From positions 1-45,363 of the forward strand of contig CANJNY010000027.1 in NCBI GenBank assembly GCA_947475715.1: a stretch of 45,363 nt of DNA, in the 5' to 3' direction. The position numbers and the translations under genes were made by a program. Shown piece by piece: positions 11,501-18,698 of the stretch. Below the pieces are notes generated by a model that saw only the letters and a program-made list of their open reading frames with translations, did not search any database and had not been told where the DNA came from. Positions within the stretch are counted from its first letter, which is position 1. The number at the start of each line of letters is the position of its first letter. This DNA comes from Prolixibacteraceae bacterium. Its GTDB lineage: Bacteria; Bacteroidota; Bacteroidia; Bacteroidales; Prolixibacteraceae.

Positions 11501-14500
11501 GGTAGAATTATAGATTAGGTTAAAGGTAGCCTCGCTGCCAGCAGCTATAGTTGCCGGTAATGTGATCCCGCTTATTGAAAATAAAGAGGCATCAGTTCCG
11601 CTTATTCCTATGCTACTGATGGGAAGAGCACCAGTTCCTGTGTTTTGAATCGTATATGATTTTGTGATTGTAAATCCATTTCCAAAATCAGTATTATCGG
11701 CTGTAGCAACACTTGTATTGCCATTTGGTATGGTAACACCATTTCCTTTGAGGTTTATATCTACTCCATCTTCGCTACCCAAACGGATGGAAACATTACC
11801 TGAATCACTATTCGCTGTAGCAAAATCCTGCTTACCATCGCCGTTAAAATCGCCTATAGCTAATGAATTAGGATTTGTTCCAACAGTAACCTCGGTGTTG
11901 ACACTAAAGCCACCGAACCCATCGCCAAAACGAATAGAAACTGTTCCCATAGTATTTGCCGTAGCAATATCTTGTTTGCCATCGCCATTAAAATCGCCTG
12001 CAGCTACTGAACAAGGACCTGCTCCAACTCTAACCTCGGTATTGCCACTAAAGCCTCCAAGCCCATCACCCAAGCGAATGGAAACAGAACCTGAAGTATA
12101 ATTTGCCGTAGCAAAATCTTGTTTTCCATCGTTATTAAAATCACCGATAGTTACTGATAGACCCTCGTCTCCTATAGGAATAATGGATGTGTTACTAAAG
12201 CCTCCGTCTCCATGTCCCAAATAAATCATAGCGCGATTACTAACCAGCGCAACAAAATCTTGTATACCATCGGTGTTAAAATCACCGATAGCTATTGAAA
12301 TTGAATAAGTTGCAGTACCGTAGGTCTGACGTGCTCCACTAAATCCACCCAGCCCATCACCCAGGCAAATGGAAACCATTCCTCTAGTAGCAATTGCCAC
12401 AGCAAAATCCTGCTTCCCATCGTTATTAAAATCACCTATAGCTAAGGATCTTGGATTCGATTCAACGGTGACCTCAGTTGTGCCACTAAAACCACCGAGC
12501 CCATCGCCCAAGCGAATGGAAACGTTGCCTGAAGCTTCCCAAATGGAAACGGAGCCTGAAGCATTCGAATTTGCAGAAGCAATATCTTGTTTACCATCCC
12601 CGTTAAAATCCCCGATAGCCACTGATCGTGGATTTGATCCGACAGCGACATCAGTGGTTCCACTAAATCCTCCCAGCCCATCGCCCAAGCGGATAGAAAC
12701 GGAACTTGAACCAGAATTTGCCGTAGCAATATCTTGATTGCCATCCCCATTAAAATCGAATATTGCAACTGATTTTGGAGACCCTCCGACTGCGATTTCG
12801 GGAGTTGGAGGCGCATAGAACTGCCCCTGGCTGCAAACGGTATTGCCAACGGTAAGGGTAAAAGTTTTAGTAATACCATAACCTGCATTAACGGTTACAG
12901 CATAGGTTCCTGCCGGGTGGGCATCGGTGATACACACCACACCAGTACCTGGATTAACAGTAAGTGTTCCTTTGAAATCGGTTGTTGCATTCGCCGTTAC
13001 ACTTGTGCCAACTGTTTGTGCTGCATCTGGTGAAACCGTGGCATTGCCTCCGGCTGTGGCAATTGAGGTATTTGCGTAATTACCCAATGTTGGTATAAAT
13101 GAACCTGCTAGAATCGTAAAAGTATAAGCTCCTTCACCGCAAATGTTATTATTTATGGTAATGGTTGCTGTTTTTAATACTGCACTATTATCTGTATTTA
13201 AAATATTGAAGGTCGCTTCAGTACCTGTAGCTAAGGTTATAGGAAACACAATTCCAATTATTAAAAATTTTGATGCATCTGCGCCGCTTATTCCTATATT
13301 ATTGATGGTAATTGGGGCTGAACCGGTACTTTGAATAGTGAAAGTTCTGGAATTACTATTTCCTCCGCTTCCAAAATCAGTATTATCTGTTACGGAAGGC
13401 GAAGTATCACCTGATGCAATGTCTACGGAATTTCCTTTTAGATTAATGGCTGAAATTCCTCCCAGGCGGATGGAAACTTTACTATCATTGTTTGCAGTAG
13501 CGATATCTTGTTTGCCATCGCCATTAAAATCGCCTATTGCTATTGAACTTGGAGCTGATCCAATAGCGACCTCGGTGATACCACTAAAGCCACCGAACCC
13601 ATCTCCCAAGCGAATGGAAACGGTTCCTGGAGTAGTATCAGAATAATCATAAAGATTATACCTGGGATAAACACTATTATTAGCCGTAGCAATATCTGGC
13701 GCACCATCGCCATTAAAATCGTCGATAACTATTTTAAATGGATTTGCTCCGACAGAAACATTGGTGGTGCCACTAAAGCCACCGAGACCATCTCCCAGGC
13801 GAATGGAAGCGGTTCCTTGAAAAGCATAATTATTTGCTGTTGCAATATCTTGCTTGCCATCGCCGTTAAAATCGCCTATTGCTACTGAATATGGATATCT
13901 TTCGACAGCGACTTCGGTTGTGCCACTAAAGCCACCCAGACCATCGCCCAGGCGGATGGAAACGGTTCCTAAAGAAGCATAATCAGCAGTAGCAATATCT
14001 GGCGCTCCATCGCCGTTAAAATCACCGATAACTACTGTTTTTGGACTTTCCCCTACAGCGATTTCGGTGTTACCACTAAAGCCGCCTAGTCCATCGCCCA
14101 AACGAATGGAAACTGTTCCTGAATAATTATTATTGGCCGTAGCAAAATCTTGCTTGCCGTCGCCGTTAAAATCACCGATAGCTAATGATCCTGGATTAGA
14201 CCCTACAGCGACCTCGGTGTTACCACTAAAGCCACCGAGCCCATCTCCCAGGCGAATGGAAACGTTATTTAAGTAGGTACTTCCTATAGCAAAATCTTGG
14301 TTGCCATCACCGTTAAAATCACCGATAGCTATTGAACTTGGGTACCATCCGGTAGCGACGGTGGTTGTCCCACTAAAGCCACCGAGCCCATCTCCCAGGC
14401 GAATGGAAACTCCAGGTAAATAATAAGTTCCATAAGTGGTAGCAATATCTTGTTTGCCATCGCCATTAAAATCGCCAATAGCAACTGATTGTGGAAATGA

Positions 14501-15055
14501 TCCGACAGCGAACTCAGGTATTGCAGGCGCATAAAACTGCCCCTGGCTGCAAACGGTATTGCCAACGGTAAGGGTAAAGGTTTTAGTAATGCCAGAGCCT
14601 GCATCAACTGTTATTACATAGGTTCCTGCGGGGTGGGCATCTGTGATACGCACCACACCAGTGGCTGGATTAACAGTAAGTATGCCTTTGAAATTACTGG
14701 TTGTATGTGCCGTTACACTTGCGCCACCCGTTGGTGCTGCATCAGGTGTAACCGTAGCATTGCCTCCCGCAGTGATTGGGGTATTGGGGTAATTACCCAG
14801 GGTATAATCTGCGGTCCCCTGCGCAAAAAACGTAGCACTGGCTGTTGTGCCTGAATTAGACACCCCAATAGCTGATACTGAACCAATACCAAAGGCAGAT
14901 GGGCTGGTTAATTTGGTTCCCGTAATGGCGGCCAAAGTTCCCTGGTTTCCACTTGCAGGGATAAATGAGGTTATGCTTGGAGCCTGAGCCAGAAGTTTTG
15001 TTTCTCCAAAAAATAAGATTGAAACAAACAGGAACAAGCAGGATATTTTTGTCAT
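5564..15055 (-). CDS. Giant secreted protein with 35 FG-GAP/VCBS repeats (five seven-bladed propellers) and dockerin-like C-terminus
   Basis: 3163 residues. It starts with a signal peptide (residues 1-24, ending LLAQA) and a short IPT/TIG-like segment. Then come five large units. Each has seven copies of an integrin-alpha-like blade built on a DFNGDG(K/N)QD calcium loop and an SIRLGDGLGGF strand, followed by a choice-of-anchor-D/Hydin-like Ig module (INLKGN, TDFG, YTIQNTG). Units 1-4 are preceded by a roughly 90-residue module beginning LGNY and ending TLTVGN. An Ig-like module follows the fifth unit, then a C-terminal module common in Bacteroidota (VDWVLLELREA, HRNHIAIMSA) and two EF-hand loops at about 3075-3128 (DADRDGNIS and DIDGDGEVS), as in dockerins. 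I do not recognise a type IX sorting domain in the last 100 residues. Probably an extracellular calcium-stabilised adhesin or ligand-binding protein. Ligand and export route are unknown. A shared regulatory palindrome lies about 55 bp upstream. Confidence 0.93.
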   Translation of the reverse strand: MTKISCLFLFVSILFFGETKLLAQAPSITSFIPASGNQGTLAAITGTKLTSPSAFGIGSVSAIGVSNSGTTASATFFAQGTADYTLGNYPNTPITAGGNATVTPDAAPTGGASVTAHTTSNFKGILTVNPATGVVRITDAHPAGTYVITVDAGSGITKTFTLTVGNTVCSQGQFYAPAIPEFAVGSFPQSVAIGDFNGDGKQDIATTYGTYYLPGVSIRLGDGLGGFSGTTTVATGWYPSSIAIGDFNGDGNQDFAIGSTYLNNVSIRLGDGLGGFSGNTEVAVGSNPGSLAIGDFNGDGKQDFATANNNYSGTVSIRLGDGLGGFSGNTEIAVGESPKTVVIGDFNGDGAPDIATADYASLGTVSIRLGDGLGGFSGTTEVAVERYPYSVAIGDFNGDGKQDIATANNYAFQGTASIRLGDGLGGFSGTTNVSVGANPFKIVIDDFNGDGAPDIATANNSVYPRYNLYDYSDTTPGTVSIRLGDGFGGFSGITEVAIGSAPSSIAIGDFNGDGKQDIATANNDSKVSIRLGGISAINLKGNSVDIASGDTSPSVTDNTDFGSGGNSNSRTFTIQSTGSAPITINNIGISGADASKFLIIGIVFPITLATGTEATFNILNTDNSAVLKTATITINNNICGEGAYTFTILAGSFIPTLGNYANTSIATAGGNATVSPDAAQTVGTSVTANATTDFKGTLTVNPGTGVVCITDAHPAGTYAVTVNAGYGITKTFTLTVGNTVCSQGQFYAPPTPEIAVGGSPKSVAIFDFNGDGNQDIATANSGSSSVSIRLGDGLGGFSGTTDVAVGSNPRSVAIGDFNGDGKQDIASANSNASGSVSIWEASGNVSIRLGDGLGGFSGTTEVTVESNPRSLAIGDFNNDGKQDFAVAIATRGMVSICLGDGLGGFSGARQTYGTATYSISIAIGDFNTDGIQDFVALVSNRAMIYLGHGDGGFSNTSIIPIGDEGLSVTIGDFNNDGKQDFATANYTSGSVSIRLGDGLGGFSGNTEVRVGAGPCSVAAGDFNGDGKQDIATANTMGTVSIRFGDGFGGFSVNTEVTVGTNPNSLAIGDFNGDGKQDFATANSDSGNVSIRLGSEDGVDINLKGNGVTIPNGNTSVATADNTDFGNGFTITKSYTIQNTGTGALPISSIGISGTDASLFSISGITLPATIAAGSEATFNLIYNSTTLGTKTAAVTINIPNCDTGNYTFTFNVQATSISTSTLGNYAATTLPTAGGNTIITPSAAPTNIAFNLTVTTTANFKGKLSVDRTTGAVRITNAYPAGTYQITVNAGFGLIHTFALTVGNPLCSQGQFLPPNSLSVGVNPVYTEVADFNNDGYQDFAVFLNQSGPSKLISIQLGNGLGGFTTSTNLSVSGAVTFTINDFNGDGNADILVKSGQSLSVYLGNGSGGFTSLPYFYISSIGSTTSVLSEDLDQDGIIDIVVSGTLGFAVFKGNGKGGFSNLNTYSNEIALNYIEKGDFNGDGFTDLSMGSTVLGNNYIYFGNGNGGFGDPTIYHLGAVIRFSTVGDFDGDGKSDILSALDNTPGTVAFLRNNGDGTFAAPTYIAVGDSPQQIVSGDFNGDGKMDFATGNNSLKTVSVRYGNGDGTFYGATELQSNSLANSLRLIVGDFNTDGIQDIGTSSGGITTDNFSIFPGAPNGAEINLKGNAADIVSGDSSPDVADDTDFGSVALNTPKAKTYTIQNTGTGNLSVVAIALSGADASSFAIGGITLPATIGAGASTTFTVTVNAATIPAKTAIVTIRSDDCDESAYNFNIQATILLPILGNYSDVTIANAGGNSIVTPAAVPTYSQRITAYANTNFQGTLTVNPVTGVVTITNAYPAGNYVVTVNAGVGVLKTFSLHVGNAVCLAGPGLPIAGLTLANNHIFAQDVGDFNNDGHQDYIKFVNNSLQIFLGDGQGGFTAFGSGTGFDNPSLANLVLADLNGDGNLDVATNTLTGSYTTRILKIYLGDGLGGLTLQPDPRTLNVSVENDYQTSFFPKLIKCDLNNDGRIDLYLGSDNYYGTVLLEGNGDGTFSVINSQYFRGNPQTGDFNQDFKSDIFSTGEILIGNNDFSLSSDSYIPGEWIRESAIGDFNGDQDQDLVYLDMTGKLYCTLGTNIPNDAKFGSVNEIVVDPTTLAFAVGDVNGDGFQDIVSGSLNAITFHYCNGDGTFQSGVSIAVSGQVYTLRLADFNEDGRIDFLVNGAVLIPDYAKMEVLGKGIALKMGSKTTKANGTDFEGVVNGTTKTLQYTIANKSATGPISIVSIGLGGLDASSFSISGIDVTSSIVLAANERLTFNVNFNPALPDVGLKSALVTVSTTSCLSQSFWVQGNALKCSPGTFAGPTQVSTEGTTVSLVNGDFNEDGYQDVAALNAIGGIAIRLGDGNGGFSGTLVVAVPDLAASSIDFGSRPTKINIGVSDFNGDGHLDLAVPTNNNNIVLLYGDGSGAFTHTTNIPLTNSNHSYYESRSVIVTELNGDGIADFIVVCYPYGTVDCTSSLMLLSDGLGAYTITDTGIKADNVLIEDFDKDGIKDMVTVAWSGIPSYFLKGKSDGTFQPKVAIADLGGLDIVSGDFDKDANLDLAVVNPTSDGIDLFKGNGLGNFVFDTTIYSENTPRAIKNGDLNGDGNLDLICTDYNSISVFKGDGTGTFSTPLTYYIGDIFLTDVIVNDFNNDGVQDAIGSDGGFYVFRGNTGNEINVKGNGINIVSGDTTPATADATDFGNVALNTPVIKTYTIQNTGAAALSISSIVSSGANAADFVVGGTTLPATIAADASTTFTLTFTRTSSGTKTAAVTITNDDCDEGTYTFAVQGSGSVITPTGAISGSATVFAGTATPLSIALTGVAPWSVTYTDGTTPVTVNNIVSSPYAFPVSPATTTTYTLVALSDGQATATSGDLSGTATVTVIAPHRLQVKVMLDGFYDRTNSVMTTTLNSAGLIPLTQPYNIAPWNYAGTESVVSIPADMVDWVLLELREAATPAEALPATKLAGWPKACFLKSDGTLADLDGTALPAIGNPTITNNLYLIISHRNHIAIMSATEMAGTGNNYVYDFTAAIDKAYGGGAGYRQINPGVFGMVAADADRDGNISVLDFSAWATDFGKLHIYLSSDIDGDGEVSVLDFSKWACNFGMENVAPLKSAIIQGAGNNLVKKYRSQVPASATLSKP
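6980..14535 (-). repeat. Coding repeat array: 5 x 7 VCBS blades with ~1.7-kb super-repeat
   Basis: Blade DNA recurs every 150-200 bp. The larger unit of linker, seven blades and anchor-D module recurs about every 1.7 kb. A 44-bp stretch at 14535-14578 is repeated identically at 12819-12862, 1716 bp away. Diverged copies lie near 11121 and 9450. The N-terminal units (near 14.5-11.8 kb) are highly alike, while those nearer the C-terminus are diverged. Confidence 0.85.
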
Positions 15056-15398
15056 ATTTAAGTGTAAAAATCAAATGGTAAGATTAATTGATTACATTTT
15101 GTTCCGCAACCCCTAATATTAGGGGGTAGGCAGACGATTCATATTGGAATAGCTAGTGTCTGGCGTAGACAGATGATTTTTACGTTTCATTTGAAATAAG
15201 GTTTTTATAAATTGAATAAGGGCCGGGGTTTTTGGCAGAGTTAAAACTTTTATCGCAATGGCCATTACTGTAACTCCCTTTGCAATAACGAAAACATACA
15301 AGATTTTAACTCAATTCAAACATTATCTTCACAAGTTTGTTCCTTAATAAATTGATTGTTAAAAATTTAACAGGACTTTCTTTTCCTCGAAAACAAAG
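15056..15398. other. Divergent intergenic region between the VCBS gene and the sensor kinase
   Basis: 343 bp with no gene. It contains the palindrome at 15110-15125 and, between this and the VCBS start, TACCATTTG on the minus strand (15080 to 15072), one base longer than a TAnnTTTG -7 box. A small inverted repeat (TGTCT/AGACA, 15157-15171) lies just beyond the palindrome. No exact -7 box was found for the kinase gene. Confidence 0.6.
15110..15125. promoter_or_regulatory. 16-bp perfect palindrome, copy 1 (candidate response-regulator operator)
   Basis: CCCCTAATATTAGGGG is a perfect inverted repeat centred 15117/15118, about 62 bp from the start codon of the giant VCBS gene and about 280 bp from the kinase start. 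The same core recurs at 18647-18664 before the response regulator. Dyad symmetry and position fit a dimeric NarL/LuxR-type regulator site. This role is inferred. Confidence 0.6.
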
Positions 15399-18300
15399 AT
15401 GAATATAAGAGCGTGTATTATAAGTTTAATGACTGGAATGATGCTCTTATTGCTGACTCCTTCCATTGCTCAGCAGGCCAGAAACCTCAGGTTTGAAACC
15501 ATTACAATCAACGATGGACTTTCGCAGGGGATGGTCAATGGCATCATTCAGGATCATCACGGTTTTATGTGGTTCGCAACCAATGACGGTCTGAACCAAT
15601 ACGATGGTTATAACTTTACAATATTTAAAAATGATGTTGACAACCAGAATACACTCGCTGCGAATTTTCTTCGGTACCTGTTCGAAGATTCCAAAGGGCG
15701 TATCTGGATCGGAACTGCCAACAACGGCTTGGATTTATTTGACCGCGAATCCGAATCGTTTATCCACTTTAAGCATAACCCGGACAACAATAATTCACTT
15801 AGCGATAACAGCATAACCTCGATAAGTGAAGATAAGGCAGGTGATCTCTGGGTGGGTACCCTTAATGGGCTCAACCGTATTCATATCCAACCTCAAAACG
15901 GGATAGATGAAAATGAGACTAAATCAAAATCAGTTTCTGAGGAGTATTTTAAACGTAATGAGGTTAAGTTTACCAAAATTATTTTCGACCGGTCGCAACC
16001 CGAATTTGAGTTCTTCAGGCAAAAAACTGATTTTCCACTGGGCGACTGGCGCTCTTCCAATTTCTTCATCGATCAAACAGGCGCAGTATGGGTCTCGGCT
16101 TACGAATTTTTGTTCCGGGTGCATCTGTCTGAAAACGGCGGCTATTCGGTTGAAAGACTTAATGTTTCAGATTACATCCAACCCAAAGAGAGAGACAAAC
16201 GGGATAGAGGATTGGAGAATTTCGTCCAGGTATTTATTGCAAAACCCTCCTCCGATGGATTCTATATGCTTTGCGAATATGGCATTACGGAGGTAGATGC
16301 AAAAACCAACAAAATCCGCTTTCTATCACAGCAGAGGTATAAAAGTGGAGTCTTTAATTTCCTCTCCGTAATGGATGAGAATGGCGTTATTTGGACCAGT
16401 GAGGATAGTAAACTTAATTATTGGGACACCAAAGAGCAGAAGTTTACAATTCCTTACACCTATAATAATTCCATCGCCAACTCCCTGAACTATGTCTGTT
16501 GCAGCTATTGCGATCAAAGCGGAAATATCTGGATAGGCACCAAAGGGTATGGACTACTGAAATACAATCCACGTTCGGAACGCTTTCATTCAACAGGTAA
16601 TCAGAATATTAATCAGATGGCTGCAGGAATTGACAATAAAATTCTTGTCCTGCGCCAGCCCTGGGATGAACTGTTCTATGCATATGATCCGGTATCACGA
16701 TCAGAACATTCCCCGGTTTCAAAGGCAGGATTTGCTCATCTGGGAATTACCGATCATTATGGCTACCAGACCCGATCGGTGCTTCAGGATGCAGACAGCA
16801 GTTACTGGATTGGACGTGTCGGATTATACCATTATATCCCTAAAAGCAGGAAAATAAGTTGTTACTGGAATAACTTTGATGATGTTTTTCCGCTGTATGA
16901 TGATCACAAAGGTAACTTATGGTTCGGAAATACAAACGGCATTGTCTGTTACAATAAGCAGAGAAACAACTCTGAAGAATACCCCTTCCCGGTTAAAAGT
17001 ACGATTGGGCCTTATGATTTTTGTCAGGCCATCAGCAGAGGCGAAAACGGAATAGTCTGGCTAGGGACACTCATTGGGCTCTTTAGTTTCGATCCTTCGA
17101 CCAAGGTGTGGCACCACTACCTGAATATGCCAGGTGAACCCAACTCGCTAAGTAATGACCTGATATTTTGCATTGAACCCGATCCGGTTCATCCTGCAGA
17201 TTTCCTTTGGATCGGAACAAAGGGGGGTGGACTCAACAAATTTGATTTAACGACCAAAAAATTTAAACGATATTCACTATCGGATGGATTGCCAAATGAT
17301 GTAATTTATGGAATTCTAAGTGATGAAGATGGCAATTTATGGATGAGTACCAATAAGGGAATTTCGATGTTTAATATAGGGCAAAATCGTTTTACCAACT
17401 ATGAGGAAAAGGATGGTTTGCAGGGAAACGAGTTTAACCGGAATGCCTATTGCAAAATCGGAAAAAACACCCTATGTTTTGGAGGGCTTAATGGCTTTAA
17501 TTACTTTAATCCAAAAGAATTAACCGGCAATCAGATAATTCCCAATACCGTAATAACTAAAATAGGAATTAATAACCAGCCTGCTGAACCGTCAGATAAG
17601 CGTGCTGTCCTAAAAAAACCGGTCTATCTCACCGAAAAAATAGAGCTCTCATACAGTCAGAATATCTTTAATCTGGAATTTAGCTCCCTTGATTTTAATT
17701 CTTTAAAAAATAAGCGCTACCAATATAAATTGGATGGGTATGATAAGGATTGGATTTATTCCGGCAGTCGTAATACCGCAAGTTATACCAATATGGATCC
17801 AGGATCTTATACGTTTTATGTTAAAGGATCAAACGATGACGGAGAATGGAATAAGAAACCAACTATTTTGGCTATCGAAGTTTTAGCGCCATGGTATATG
17901 ACCTGGTGGTTTCGGTTATTTTCATTTTTAGTTGTTACATCAGGATTGTATGGACTTTATCGTTACCGGGTCAACACTATTCTGGCAATGCAGGAAGTTC
18001 GGAATAATATAGCCAGCGACCTGCATGATAATATTGGATCGAATCTGAGTGCAATCTCGATATTTACCGATATTGCAGGAAATCCAAATAAATCGAAAAC
18101 TGAAGTCTCCGGGTTATTGAAAAAAATTGCCAATTACACGCTGGTATCCCAGGAGGCCATGAGCGAAATTGTCTGGATGATTAACTCCAGACATGACCGG
18201 CTTGACCAGCTGGTCACCAGAATGCAGGGCTTTTCTGGCGAATTACTCGAGTCCAAAGGCATTGAACTGCAATTTTATATCAATGAAAATGCCGATTCTG

Positions 18301-18605
18301 TAATTTTGAATATGAAACAGCGGAAATCGGTTTACCTTCTCTTTAAGGAAGCAATTAATAATATTTCAAAATATGCAGATGCTTCTCTTGTTAAAGTTCA
18401 AATCTACCGGATTAAAAAGATGCTGATTTTAGAAATTGCCGACAATGGAATAGGATTTGATTTGGATAAGGTTTCAAATAAAATTACCATGGGTGGTAAT
18501 GGATTGCCGAATATGCGAAGAAGAGCAAAGGAATTGCGTGGCACGTTAACCATCGATACGAGCAAGGGGAAGGGTACACGCATTTATCTTCAATTTTCAA
18601 TATAA
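15399..18605 (+). CDS. Two-component regulator propeller (Reg_prop/Y_Y_Y) sensor histidine kinase
   Basis: 1068 residues. A signal peptide (1-24, ending PSIAQQ) leads into a large periplasmic region with about eleven Reg_prop-type blades (GFMWFATNDGL, GRIWIGTANNGL, GDLWVGTLNGL, GNIWIGTKGYGL and others), expected to fold as one or two beta-propellers. A Y_Y_Y domain follows at about 758-825 (YQYKLDGYDKDW, YTFYVKGSNDDG), then one membrane helix (about 836-858). The cytoplasmic part is a HisKA_3-type dimerisation domain with phospho-acceptor His876 in DLHDNIGS, and an HATPase_c domain with N-box FKEAINNISKYA (about 982-993) and DNGIGF near 1015. It is a NarX/DesK-like kinase, not a hybrid: no receiver or AraC domain is attached, unlike many polysaccharide-locus regulators. 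Its partner is the response regulator 93 bp downstream. The ligand is unknown; the propeller suggests an extracytoplasmic signal such as a glycan fragment (inference). Confidence 0.93.
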   Translation: MNIRACIISLMTGMMLLLLTPSIAQQARNLRFETITINDGLSQGMVNGIIQDHHGFMWFATNDGLNQYDGYNFTIFKNDVDNQNTLAANFLRYLFEDSKGRIWIGTANNGLDLFDRESESFIHFKHNPDNNNSLSDNSITSISEDKAGDLWVGTLNGLNRIHIQPQNGIDENETKSKSVSEEYFKRNEVKFTKIIFDRSQPEFEFFRQKTDFPLGDWRSSNFFIDQTGAVWVSAYEFLFRVHLSENGGYSVERLNVSDYIQPKERDKRDRGLENFVQVFIAKPSSDGFYMLCEYGITEVDAKTNKIRFLSQQRYKSGVFNFLSVMDENGVIWTSEDSKLNYWDTKEQKFTIPYTYNNSIANSLNYVCCSYCDQSGNIWIGTKGYGLLKYNPRSERFHSTGNQNINQMAAGIDNKILVLRQPWDELFYAYDPVSRSEHSPVSKAGFAHLGITDHYGYQTRSVLQDADSSYWIGRVGLYHYIPKSRKISCYWNNFDDVFPLYDDHKGNLWFGNTNGIVCYNKQRNNSEEYPFPVKSTIGPYDFCQAISRGENGIVWLGTLIGLFSFDPSTKVWHHYLNMPGEPNSLSNDLIFCIEPDPVHPADFLWIGTKGGGLNKFDLTTKKFKRYSLSDGLPNDVIYGILSDEDGNLWMSTNKGISMFNIGQNRFTNYEEKDGLQGNEFNRNAYCKIGKNTLCFGGLNGFNYFNPKELTGNQIIPNTVITKIGINNQPAEPSDKRAVLKKPVYLTEKIELSYSQNIFNLEFSSLDFNSLKNKRYQYKLDGYDKDWIYSGSRNTASYTNMDPGSYTFYVKGSNDDGEWNKKPTILAIEVLAPWYMTWWFRLFSFLVVTSGLYGLYRYRVNTILAMQEVRNNIASDLHDNIGSNLSAISIFTDIAGNPNKSKTEVSGLLKKIANYTLVSQEAMSEIVWMINSRHDRLDQLVTRMQGFSGELLESKGIELQFYINENADSVILNMKQRKSVYLLFKEAINNISKYADASLVKVQIYRIKKMLILEIADNGIGFDLDKVSNKITMGGNGLPNMRRRAKELRGTLTIDTSKGKGTRIYLQFSI

Positions 18606-18646
18606 TTTTATTGGTTCTTTCCGATAACTTATTCTCTTGTATCTCA

Positions 18647-18664
18647 CCCCCTAATATTAGGGGG
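18647..18664. promoter_or_regulatory. 18-bp perfect palindrome, copy 2 (candidate autoregulatory operator)
   Basis: CCCCCTAATATTAGGGGG lies in the 93-bp gap between kinase and response regulator, centred 18655/18656. It is about 31 bp upstream of the -7-like TAACTTTG at 18687, so the centre would sit around -44, a usual place for an activator site. It contains the same 16-bp core as 15110-15125. It could fold as a hairpin after the kinase gene but has no T-run, so a terminator is less likely. Confidence 0.6.
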
Positions 18665-18686
18665 GTCTTAATCAATGAAGTTTATC

Positions 18687-18694
18687 TAACTTTG
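18687..18694 (+). promoter_or_regulatory. Bacteroidota -7 box (TAACTTTG) before the response regulator
   Basis: TAACTTTG matches TAnnTTTG exactly. No TTG is found at the -33 spacing, which fits an activator-dependent promoter served by the palindrome upstream. The GTG start is only 5 bp downstream, so any transcript would be leaderless or nearly so. Confidence 0.4.
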
Positions 18695-18698
18695 TGAT

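Noticed and set aside
11664-12737. Long plus-strand open frames with repeated LPSPLKSPIA-like peptides opposite the VCBS gene
   Set aside because: They are antisense shadows of the repeated DFNGDG coding units and have no starts or families of their own.
15119-15301. 60-codon minus-strand frame upstream of the VCBS gene
   Set aside because: It overlaps the operator region, has no family resemblance and is probably chance.
18647-18664. Palindrome as rho-independent terminator of the kinase gene
   Set aside because: No T-run follows on either strand, and the same palindrome stands in a divergent promoter region where a terminator makes no sense.
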